64,000 bases of DNA from NCBI GenBank assembly GCA_963829585.1, contig CAWHJD010000028.1:124001-188000 (forward strand). Direction: 5' to 3'. This document shows, piece by piece, positions 47,257-54,366 of this stretch. Under the pieces are notes generated by a model that was given only the letters and a program-made list of their open reading frames with translations, was not told the DNA's origin and did not search any database. Each line of letters opens with the position of its first letter. Position 1 is the first letter of the stretch. The translations under genes and the position numbers were made by a program. The DNA comes from Sva-07 sp963829585 (GTDB lineage: Bacteria > Actinomycetota > Acidimicrobiia > Acidimicrobiales > Ilumatobacteraceae).

Positions 47257-47536
47257 GAGTCCTCTTTCGGATGGGTGTTGCGTTGCTGTTCACCTCGGTG
47301 GATCACACCGAGACCGACCCCACCGCTTGCGGCGAGATGTGACCATGAGACCGACGTGGGCACGTCGCGTTCAAGCACCCAACATGTTGCATCTGCAACG
47401 ACCTTGTCCGTTGAGCCTTGCCGGTATTGGGAATCTTTCACATCCACCACCCCGCGCGACAGCTGCGATAGAACTCCGTGCCGTTGGGTATGACATCCGT
47501 ATCAGAGCAAATCCACGAGGCTTCCGCCGAGGAGTG
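47257..47536. promoter_or_regulatory. HU / PIN-PhoH divergent promoter region with palindrome
   Basis: A 280-base non-coding stretch between divergent genes. The perfect inverted repeat GTTGCA-TC-TGCAAC at 47386-47399 is a candidate operator. The GAATCTTTCACATCC segment around 47430-47445 is A/T-richer than the surroundings and may be near a promoter. I could not place -35 and -10 boxes with confidence. The PIN-PhoH start is preceded by GAGGAGTG. Confidence 0.4.
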
Positions 47537-48946
47537 ATGGTGACCGACCTGCTTCCGTCCGCTGGCGCATCGACCCCAGGTGCCGAACACGCATCATCGG
47601 GTCACGACCGGACGAAAGGAGGCCAACGAACCCGGCTCGTCGTCGACACCTCCGTGTTGATCGCCGATCCGACCTGCGTGCTGGAGTTCATCGATGCCGA
47701 CGTCGTGATTCCGCTGACGGTCGTGGAGGAACTCGACGGTCTCAAGAGTCGGTCCGACGATGTCGGCCGAGCGGCCAGGACGGCACTGCGAACGCTGGAG
47801 GAACTCCGCGTCGCGCACGGCGGCTCGCTCGCCCAACCGGTCCCCACCGGCACCGGCACCGCCACGCTGCAGATCGAGATCAACAACATCCGCAAACACC
47901 TCCTCGTCGAGCATGGCCTCGACCCGTCGGTCCCCGACAACCGCATCATCGGCGCCGCCATCGGCCAATCGGACTTCGGTCCGACCACCATGATCAGCAA
48001 CGACGCCGCACTGCGCATCAAGGCAGCACACCTCGGTGTCGCGGCCGCCGAACATCGCCTCACCCGTTCGGATCGCCAGACCGGAGCCGTTGGGTGGTCC
48101 ACGCTCGAGGCGCCGTACGAGGCCATCGATTGTCTGTACGCCGCCGGCGCCATCGCCATCGATGCCGTCACGAGCGCGGCCAGCGTCGAGTTCACCGAGA
48201 ACGAGTTCGCCGTGCTCCGGGCGGGTTCGCAGTCGGCGCTCGTGCGCGCCGTCGATGACGAGTTCGTCCTGCTGTCCCAGCACACGCCCGAGGCCTGGGG
48301 CCTGCGTCCGCGCAGCAAGGAGCAGCGCTTCGCACTCGAACTGCTGCTCGATCCCGACATCGCCGTGATCGCACTCGACGGCCGAGCGGGCACCGGCAAG
48401 ACGATCCTGGCGATCGCCGCCGGCCTCGAGCAGGTCGTGGAGCACGCCCGCTACGAACGCCTCGCCGTGTACCGACCCCTCGTTCCGGTCGGGCGAGCAG
48501 ACGTCGGATTCCTCCCGGGTGGCCTCGACGAGAAGCTCGACCCGTGGATGGCTGCGATCCACGACGCCGTCGTCGCCCTGACCGACCGTGGCAGCATCAA
48601 GGACGCCCGCGACATGGTCGACGAGCTGACCAACCGCGGGCAGTTGTCCCTCGAATCGGTCACGTTCCTGCGGGGTCGGTCGCTCCAGCGCCAGTTCGTG
48701 GTGATCGACGAGGCGCAGAACCTCGAGCCGACCACCCTGCGCACGATTCTCACACGTGTCGGCGACGGCACGAAGGTGATCTTCACCGGCGACACGAGCC
48801 AGATCGATGCGCCGTACCTCGGCGAGTCGAACAACGCCCTGAGCGTGCTGACGTCGGCGTTCGCCGGACAGCGGTGCTTCGGGCACATCACCCTGACGGC
48901 GTGCGAGCGCAGCGACGTCGCGAGCCTGGCCGCCGAACTGCTCTGA
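47537..48946 (+). CDS. PIN domain-PhoH ATPase fusion (PhoH2-like)
   Basis: A 469-residue protein joining an N-terminal PIN ribonuclease domain to a PhoH-type ATPase. The PIN part (about residues 30-180) shows RLVVDTSVLIADP, a LTVVEELDGLK segment and PDNRIIGAA, giving the acidic cluster. The PhoH domain has Walker A GRAGTGKT, Walker B FVVIDEAQN and TGDTSQIDAPYLG. PhoH2-like proteins act as RNA helicase-nucleases, often linked to toxin-antitoxin modules, but no antitoxin gene is adjacent. ATG 47537 and GTG 47540 are both compatible with the GAGGAG site upstream. Confidence 0.88.
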   Translation: MVTDLLPSAGASTPGAEHASSGHDRTKGGQRTRLVVDTSVLIADPTCVLEFIDADVVIPLTVVEELDGLKSRSDDVGRAARTALRTLEELRVAHGGSLAQPVPTGTGTATLQIEINNIRKHLLVEHGLDPSVPDNRIIGAAIGQSDFGPTTMISNDAALRIKAAHLGVAAAEHRLTRSDRQTGAVGWSTLEAPYEAIDCLYAAGAIAIDAVTSAASVEFTENEFAVLRAGSQSALVRAVDDEFVLLSQHTPEAWGLRPRSKEQRFALELLLDPDIAVIALDGRAGTGKTILAIAAGLEQVVEHARYERLAVYRPLVPVGRADVGFLPGGLDEKLDPWMAAIHDAVVALTDRGSIKDARDMVDELTNRGQLSLESVTFLRGRSLQRQFVVIDEAQNLEPTTLRTILTRVGDGTKVIFTGDTSQIDAPYLGESNNALSVLTSAFAGQRCFGHITLTACERSDVASLAAELL

Positions 48947-48955
48947 CTGTCGCAC

Positions 48956-48970
48956 GGGTGCCCGACACCC
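48956..48970. terminator. Short hairpin after PIN-PhoH gene
   Basis: GGGTG-CCCGA-CACCC, a five-base stem nine bases after the stop. Weak, but well placed for a terminator. Confidence 0.3.
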
Positions 48971-49058
48971 TGTTCGGACGTGTGCGGCCGCCCTGTGCCG
49001 ACACCATGTGACAGCTGTCCCGAAGTTTCGATGATCCGTTTGCGACGTCGGCTCCGAA

Positions 49059-49074
49059 CATTTAGTGTTAAATG
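49059..49074. promoter_or_regulatory. AT-rich palindrome upstream of whiB-like gene
   Basis: CATTTA-GTGT-TAAATG is a perfect six-base inverted repeat 59 bases before the WhiB start, in an otherwise GC-rich region. It may overlap a -10 element (TTAAAT-like) or be an operator. Confidence 0.4.
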
Positions 49075-49133
49075 GAGCGACCGAGGCCGATCCTCCGGTC
49101 CGCAGTCGCTCCCAGCACGAAAGGGAGGTCGCC

Positions 49134-49448
49134 ATGGCCGTTGCAGAGACGTACGAGTACGACATGCCACCGATCGACAGCTGGCAGGACCTGGCGGCGT
49201 GCAAGGGCCGTACGAGACTCTTCTTCCCACCCAAGGCCGAGCGTCCGCAGGCACGGGAGCGCCGCGAAGCCAAGGCCCAGAAGCTCTGTGCCGTGTGCCC
49301 GGTGTACAACGAGTGCCGGACGTTTGCCCGCTCGCACCACGAATACGGCTACTGGGGTGGCGAGTCCGAGGAGGACCGACACCTCGCCGGATTCACCGTG
49401 TCTGCGCCCATCGGGGTCCGCGCCCGTCTGCAGCACGAGGCGGGCTGA
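49134..49448 (+). CDS. WhiB family iron-sulfur transcriptional regulator
   Basis: A 104-residue WhiB-like protein, specific to actinobacteria and their phages. Four cysteines ligate a 4Fe-4S cluster: LAACKG, and KLCAVCPVYNEC (C-x-x-C-x5-C). The G-[VI]-W-G-G turn reads YGYWGGES, followed by a short C-terminal region for sigma-factor/DNA contact. GGGAGG lies six bases before the ATG, a strong ribosome-binding site. It cannot be assigned to WhiB1-WhiB7 by eye; WhiB proteins sense NO or oxygen and act with the principal sigma factor. Confidence 0.92.
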   Translation: MAVAETYEYDMPPIDSWQDLAACKGRTRLFFPPKAERPQARERREAKAQKLCAVCPVYNECRTFARSHHEYGYWGGESEEDRHLAGFTVSAPIGVRARLQHEAG

Positions 49449-49491
49449 GCGCACCCGTCGACTGTGACACCCACTGTCTAGGGTGGCCGAC

Positions 49492-50067
49492 GTGTCGCTC
49501 CCCACGTTCGCCGTCGTCGACCTGGAGACCTCCGGGTTCTCGACGCGACGCCATCGGATCCTCCAGATCGGCCTCGTCACCGTCACCGCCGACGGCACGG
49601 TCGTCGACGAATGGTCGAGCCTCGTCAAGTTGCGTTGGCCGCTGCAACGGGTCGGGCCCACCGACATCCACGGCATCAGACGACGGCATCTGAAGGACGC
49701 ACCCGAGCTGGCCGACACCCTCGACGAGCTGGGCAACCGTCTCCACGGCTCGATCTTCACCGCACACAACGCAGCCTTCGACGCCGCCTTCCTGGCTCGC
49801 GCCACCCGACGTCGGCCCACCGACGATCGACTGCGCGCCGGCCTCAGCCCACTGCTGTGCACGTTGCGGATGTCGCGACGGCTCGACCCGGAGCGCGAGC
49901 AGTCGCACCGGCTCACCGACGTGTGCGCCCGCTACGACGTCGTCCTCGATCGACCGCACGATGCACTGGCCGACGCCACCGCCACCGCGGCAATCCTCCC
50001 CCACCTCCTCGCTGCCCACGGCATCACCGACGCCTCGCAGCTCGAACCGTTCTACGTGTCGCTGTAG
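49492..50067 (+). CDS. DEDDh 3'-5' exonuclease (DnaQ-like)
   Basis: A 191-residue exonuclease of the DnaQ/RNase T fold. Motif I is AVVDLETSGF, motif II HNAAFDAAFL, and motif III HDALADATATA with its His: all DEDDh residues are present. It may proofread or process DNA ends, or act with UvrC-like domains found fused to it in some actinobacteria; no fusion is seen here. GTG at 49492 has AGGG eight bases upstream; a GTG at 49483 is also possible. It overlaps the end of the convergent pafC gene by 16 bases. Confidence 0.85.
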   Translation: MSLPTFAVVDLETSGFSTRRHRILQIGLVTVTADGTVVDEWSSLVKLRWPLQRVGPTDIHGIRRRHLKDAPELADTLDELGNRLHGSIFTAHNAAFDAAFLARATRRRPTDDRLRAGLSPLLCTLRMSRRLDPEREQSHRLTDVCARYDVVLDRPHDALADATATAAILPHLLAAHGITDASQLEPFYVSL

Positions 50068-51014
50068 CCGGCCAACACCCGGCGGGCAAGTTCGCCGGCC
50101 ACTGCCGCGGCCCCGGGATCGAGGGCGACCGCATTCGGGCCGAGGCGGATGAGCAGTTTGGCGAGCCAACGCTCACTGGAGATCGGCAACCTGACCTCGA
50201 TCCATCCGGGCGGATCCGCCAGTTCCGTGACGTCGTCCACCGGATACTCCTCGACGACCCACTGTGCCGGCGGGCCGAGGCGGATCGACGCACGGGGCAC
50301 CTCGGCGTCGACGAAGAACCGATCCGGGGCCGCCACGGTGTCGTCGGCGCCGATCACGACGCCGGTCGGAACCGCAGACTCGATGCGGTCGATGCGGAAC
50401 GTGCGGCGCTGACCTGATCGATCGTCGTCGGCAACGACGTACCAGTTGCCCGAGTCCACGAACACGTGACGGGGCACGATGACCCGTTCGGCAACTTCGT
50501 CACGCGCCGGGGTGTAGTAGCTGATCGACAGCTCCCGACCCACTGCCGCCGCCTCGGCCAGATCGTCGGCGATCGCCGGCCGGGCGAGATCGATCACGAC
50601 ACCGGCGGTGTCGTCGGCGCCGCCGCCGAGCCCGGCCTCGCCGAGCACCGCGGCCAGCTTGTCGAGCCCCCGTCCGAGCGGGCCGTCGGGATCGGCTCCC
50701 GGGAGCTCCATCGCCGCTCGCCCGGCCGCCAGCAGCGTGAAACCCTCCGGCGCGGTCAGGCGCAGCGGTCGGGTGAACAGGCGCGGCACGCCGACGTACA
50801 CCATGCCCTCGTCGACGAACACGTCGACCATCTCGTCGACGAACGGCGGGAGCCCGCACATGGCGACCAGTTCGAGGTCCTTCTGCACCTGCGCTTCGGT
50901 CAGGTCGTACCGGCGGGCGACCTCGGCCAGTGGAACCTCGCCCACCTCCATCAGCCACGGCAACATCACCAGGAGACGTCGCAGCCGGTCCTCGGCATTG
51001 CGTGGGCCACTCAT
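50052..51014 (-). CDS. pafC: WYL-domain regulator PafC
   Basis: A 320-residue protein with an N-terminal winged-helix domain (RYDLTEAQVQKDLELVAM), a WYL domain (NWYVVADDDRSGQRRTFRIDRI), and a WCX C-terminal domain (WIEVRLPISSERWLAKLLIRLG). With PafB it forms the activator of the RecA/LexA-independent DNA-damage response in mycobacteria, inducing many repair genes; WYL domains likely sense single-stranded DNA. The ATG overlaps the pafB stop by four bases. Confidence 0.88.
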   Translation of the reverse strand: MSGPRNAEDRLRRLLVMLPWLMEVGEVPLAEVARRYDLTEAQVQKDLELVAMCGLPPFVDEMVDVFVDEGMVYVGVPRLFTRPLRLTAPEGFTLLAAGRAAMELPGADPDGPLGRGLDKLAAVLGEAGLGGGADDTAGVVIDLARPAIADDLAEAAAVGRELSISYYTPARDEVAERVIVPRHVFVDSGNWYVVADDDRSGQRRTFRIDRIESAVPTGVVIGADDTVAAPDRFFVDAEVPRASIRLGPPAQWVVEEYPVDDVTELADPPGWIEVRLPISSERWLAKLLIRLGPNAVALDPGAAAVAGELARRVLAGYSDT

Positions 51015-51970
51015 GCCGGGGCCTCGTCGCGGGAAGCGACCGCCGTCAGCCAGCTCACGATGTCCTCACGGACATCGACAGGTTCGAGCACGACGGCGTG
51101 CTCGAGCAGGCCCAGCACCCACGAGCGGAAGGCCGGGAGATTCGACGCCGGGACCGACACCACGATCCCCTGCTCGTCTCGGCGGACCACCTGTTCGCCA
51201 CCGAGCTCACGCTCCACCGCTGCGGCTCGGAGGTGGTCGACGTGGACGAGTGCCTGCACGCCGTCGAATGCGTCGTGGCCGATCTCCTTGGGGTCGGCCG
51301 GAAATGCCGAGCGAGGATCGAAGGACCGAGGTCGCTCGTACGAGCCGGGCTCGCCGACGGTGATGCCGTCGGGATCCGGGTCGAATCGATCGACACGGAA
51401 CGTGCGCTGTTCGTTGCGGTCGTGGTCGTGGCCGATCACGTACCAGAAGCCGCCGCGTAGCAGGAGGCCCCACGGATCGAGCCGGCGCGGTTCACCCCGA
51501 TACGAGAACTCGATCGTCGATCGACTCGCGACGGCCGAGCGGATGACCGGCAGCTCCGGGCGATCGGGCACGACCGCGGAAACCGGCGGGCGCTCCTCGC
51601 CGAGCGCCCCTCCGAGCTTCCAGATCGCCTCCTGGCCGGCTGCCGATCCCGTGCGTACTGCGGCGACGGCGACCTGCAATGCCCGCATCTCGTCGGGGTC
51701 GAGTTCGAGATCGGCAAGTTCATATGCCCGACGGTCGATGCGGTAGACGGTCTGGCCGGCATACGGTCCGCCGGCCACGATCTCGGTCTCGATCGGCACG
51801 CCGATGTCACGGAGCGCCGCCTTGTCACGTTCGAACGACGCCCGACGGGCCTGATCGGCCTCCGGGTACTGGCCCGAGAGCTCGCCGGCGATCTGTACCA
51901 GACTCAAGGGCTGGTTGGTCTCGAGGAGCAATGCCAACAGGTTCGTCAGGCGTTCGACCCGGTCGGCCAT
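51011..51970 (-). CDS. pafB: WYL-domain regulator PafB
   Basis: A 319-residue paralogue of PafC. The N-terminal winged-helix (RVERLTNLLALLLETNQPLSLVQIA and ARRASFERDKAALRDIGVPI) matches PafB; the WYL domain reads FWYVIGHDHDRNEQRTFRVDRF and the C-terminal domain follows. It pairs with PafC as a heterodimeric DNA-damage response activator. In mycobacteria pafBC lies beside the Pup ligase gene pafA; here no Pup-proteasome gene is in the window. It starts 15 bases after the B12-binding gene. Confidence 0.88.
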   Translation of the reverse strand: MADRVERLTNLLALLLETNQPLSLVQIAGELSGQYPEADQARRASFERDKAALRDIGVPIETEIVAGGPYAGQTVYRIDRRAYELADLELDPDEMRALQVAVAAVRTGSAAGQEAIWKLGGALGEERPPVSAVVPDRPELPVIRSAVASRSTIEFSYRGEPRRLDPWGLLLRGGFWYVIGHDHDRNEQRTFRVDRFDPDPDGITVGEPGSYERPRSFDPRSAFPADPKEIGHDAFDGVQALVHVDHLRAAAVERELGGEQVVRRDEQGIVVSVPASNLPAFRSWVLGLLEHAVVLEPVDVREDIVSWLTAVASRDEAPA

Positions 51971-51985
51971 CAGGAGCGCTCGTCG

Positions 51986-52387
51986 TCAGATTGCGGCGGA
52001 GGCGTCGATCGCGTCACGCACCGCCGCAACGACCTCGTCGGCCGACGCTCCGGGCGTGAGCACCTTGGCGACACCCGTCGCGAGCAACTCCTCGACGTCG
52101 TGGCTCGGCACGATGCCACCGACGATCACCGGGATGTCGACACCGCGCTCACGTAACTTGTCGACCACCAGGGGCGCCAAGGTCATGTGCGCGCCCGACA
52201 ACATCGACAACCCGATGGCATCGACATCCTCGTCGACCGCCGCGGCCGCGACGGTGTCGGGGGTCTGGAACAGGCCGGTGTAGATGACCTCGTAGCCGGC
52301 ATCGCGCAGGATCCGCGCCACGATCTTGACACCACGATCGTGGCCGTCGAGGCCCACCTTCGCGACGAGAACACGTTCCCCAGCCAT
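51986..52387 (-). CDS. Cobalamin-binding small subunit of methylmalonyl-CoA-type mutase
   Basis: A 133-residue stand-alone B12-binding domain. The base-off motif is GLDGHDRGVK (D-x-H-x-x-G, His ligating cobalt), followed by IGLSMLSGAH and VIVGGIVPSHD, which cradle the nucleotide loop. This is the pattern of C-terminal domains of acyl-CoA mutases and of separate small subunits. The large subunit is not in the window. It starts 16 bases after the aldehyde dehydrogenase gene and may be co-transcribed with it and with pafBC. Confidence 0.9.
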   Translation of the reverse strand: MAGERVLVAKVGLDGHDRGVKIVARILRDAGYEVIYTGLFQTPDTVAAAAVDEDVDAIGLSMLSGAHMTLAPLVVDKLRERGVDIPVIVGGIVPSHDVEELLATGVAKVLTPGASADEVVAAVRDAIDASAAI

Positions 52388-52403
52388 CAGCGTCGACTGT
52401 CGA

Positions 52404-53822
52404 TCAAAGCTGCAGCGACTTGGTCTGGAGGAACTCCTCGATGCCGTAGGGGCCGTTCTCGCGTCCGTAACCGGACTGCTTGTACCCACCGAACGGAGCG
52501 GCGATGTTGAACGAGCCCCCGTTCACGTCGACCGCACCGGTACGCATCCGACGAGCCACCGCGATGGCTCGTTCCTGATCGGCCGACCACACACCGCCCG
52601 ACAGCCCGTAGAGGCTGTCGTTGGCGATGCGCACGGCATCGTCGTCGTCGTCGTAGCCGATGACCACGAGCACGGGTCCGAAGATCTCCTCCTGCGCGAC
52701 GGTCATGTCGTTGGTGACGTTGGCGAGCACGGTCGGCTTGACGAAGTAGCCCGTCTCGTGGCCCTCCGGCTTGCCCAGACCACCGGCGGCGACGACAGCG
52801 CCTTCGTCGATGCCCTTCTGGATGTAGCCCTGCACGCGGTCCCACTGGGCCTGCGAGATCAGCGGCCCGAGGTGCATGCCCTCCTTCGACGGGTCGTCGA
52901 CCTGCATGTTCTCGGCAGCGGCCGCAGCGATCGCAACGGCTTCGTCGTAGCGGCTGTTGGGAACCAGCATGCGGGTGTGGGCGGTGCAGGTCTGGCCCGA
53001 GTTGAGGTAGCAGGCGAAGATGCCCCTCGGGATGACCGCGGCCAGGTCGGCGTCGTCGAGAATGATGTTCGCCGACTTGCCGCCCAACTCCAGTGCGACT
53101 CTCTTGACGGTGCCGGCGGCGGCTGCGGCAACCTGCTTGCCGGCGCGGGTGGAGCCGGTGAAACTCACCATGTCGACGCCAGGATGCTCGGAGATCGCAG
53201 CTCCGACGACGGCGCCCGTACCGGTGACCAGGTTGAAGACACCGGCGGGGAGGCCGATCTCGTGCACGATCTCCGCGAGGATGAACGCATTCAGCGGTGC
53301 CACCTCGGACGGCTTGAGCACGAACGTGCAACCGGCGGCGAGTGCGCCTCCCAGCTTGCAGATGATCTGGTGCAGCGGGTAGTTCCACGGGGTGATCGCA
53401 CCGACGACGCCGACGGGCTCCTTCACGACCAGGCTGTTGCCGATCGTCTCCTCGAACTCGAAGGTGTCGAGCAGCGTTGCGTAGGTCTGCATGTTGCCGG
53501 CCGGGAGGCCCGCCTGGATCATGGTCGACCACGTGATCGGCATACCGACCTCGCCGGAGATGACCTCGGCGATCTCGGGAGAGCGGGCCTGCAACGCCTC
53601 GTTGAGACGGATCATGTACTTCTGGCGCTCTTCGACCGGAGTGGCGGCCCAGCCGTCGAACGCCCGGCGGGCTGCGGCGACGGCCTTGTCGACGTCGCTG
53701 GCGGTGCCCTCGGGGATCGAGCCCATGACCTGTTCGGTGCCGGCGTTGATGACCTCGATACGTCCCGTCCCGTCAGAGGGGACCCAGGCACCGTCGATGT
53801 AGATGTTGGTGTAGTCGCGCAT
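52404..53822 (-). CDS. Aldehyde dehydrogenase family protein (NAD(P)+-dependent)
   Basis: A 472-residue ALDH. Conserved features are TPWNYPLHQI, the cofactor-binding FTGSTRAGKQV, catalytic Glu in LELGGKSANI and catalytic Cys in NSGQTCTAHTRML, with EIFGPVLVV and FGGYKQSGYGRENG towards the C terminus. The substrate aldehyde is unknown. The ATG at 53822 is preferred over an ATG six codons upstream because GAGAC precedes it. The next gene is the B12-binding subunit. Confidence 0.92.
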   Translation of the reverse strand: MRDYTNIYIDGAWVPSDGTGRIEVINAGTEQVMGSIPEGTASDVDKAVAAARRAFDGWAATPVEERQKYMIRLNEALQARSPEIAEVISGEVGMPITWSTMIQAGLPAGNMQTYATLLDTFEFEETIGNSLVVKEPVGVVGAITPWNYPLHQIICKLGGALAAGCTFVLKPSEVAPLNAFILAEIVHEIGLPAGVFNLVTGTGAVVGAAISEHPGVDMVSFTGSTRAGKQVAAAAAGTVKRVALELGGKSANIILDDADLAAVIPRGIFACYLNSGQTCTAHTRMLVPNSRYDEAVAIAAAAAENMQVDDPSKEGMHLGPLISQAQWDRVQGYIQKGIDEGAVVAAGGLGKPEGHETGYFVKPTVLANVTNDMTVAQEEIFGPVLVVIGYDDDDDAVRIANDSLYGLSGGVWSADQERAIAVARRMRTGAVDVNGGSFNIAAPFGGYKQSGYGRENGPYGIEEFLQTKSLQL

Positions 53823-53942
53823 CGTCTCAGTCTGACGCATCTCGCCGTCAGTGCTGCAACCGAGCGGTTCCCCCGGACGCCACCCGACCACCGAGCGGGC
53901 GGCCGGAGAGCGCGGACGTCGAAGACGGCGAGGACGGCGACG

Positions 53943-54215
53943 TCAGCTGAGCTTCATGAACAGGCGCTCGAGTTCGTCGGCGTCCATGTCCGGTGCGGCA
54001 TCGGAGTCGGGGCCGACCGTCGCACAGTGACGCATGCCGGCGACCACGAGGCGATAGCCGACCCGGTCGAGAGCGGCCTTGCACGCCGAGAGCTGCGTGA
54101 CGATGTCACGACAGTCCTGGCCCTCTTCGACCATCCGCTGGACACCGCGCACCTGGCCCTCGAGACGGCGCAGGCGATTGACGACATCGTCGTTGACTTC
54201 CTCGGGGAATCGCAT
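53943..54215 (-). CDS. CsoR/RcnR-family metal-sensing repressor
   Basis: A 90-residue all-helical repressor of the DUF156 family. NRLRRLEGQVRGVQRMVEEG is the family signature. Metal or thiol ligands fit the CsoR pattern: Cys in GQDCRD, then His and Cys in MRHC. Another Cys lies in LSACKAA. It may sense Cu(I), Ni/Co or sulfane sulfur (CstR type); these cannot be told apart by eye. The ATG at 54215 gives the normal start. A G-tract operator-like sequence lies directly upstream (54225-54256). No copper ATPase or sulfurtransferase gene is adjacent. Confidence 0.87.
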   Translation of the reverse strand: MRFPEEVNDDVVNRLRRLEGQVRGVQRMVEEGQDCRDIVTQLSACKAALDRVGYRLVVAGMRHCATVGPDSDAAPDMDADELERLFMKLS

Positions 54216-54224
54216 CCCCACAGC

Positions 54225-54256
54225 GTACCCCTCCCGGTATCCGTCCCGGTATCCCG
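54225..54256 (-). promoter_or_regulatory. Candidate CsoR-type operator
   Basis: On the minus strand the region contains TACCGGGAGGGGTA, an interrupted inverted repeat with a G-tract like known CsoR-family operators, and a second overlapping copy GATACCGGGAC. It lies about 9-40 bases upstream of the repressor start, fitting autoregulation. Confidence 0.45.
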
Positions 54257-54287
54257 AGAGCAGCCTCACCCGCCGCAATCCCACCAC

Positions 54288-54342
54288 GCCGAAATTCTCC
54301 TCCAGGTGCGCGCTGAGCGCGCACTGGGAGGAGAATTTCGGC
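54288..54342. terminator. Long perfect hairpin after pgi
   Basis: Arms GCCGAAATTCTCCTCC and GGAGGAGAATTTCGGC are perfect over 16 bases. Inside, GTGCGCGC-TGA-GCGCGCAC forms a second perfect stem, so the two stack into a hairpin of about 26 pairs with a three-base tip. It lies 24 bases after pgi and before the CsoR-like gene. Confidence 0.6.
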
Positions 54343-54366
54343 ACCGGGGGGCACGGGGTGGTGGAG

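Noticed and set aside
47537..48946. PIN-PhoH as part of a toxin-antitoxin pair
   Set aside because: No small antitoxin-like gene precedes it; the upstream neighbour is HU on the other strand.
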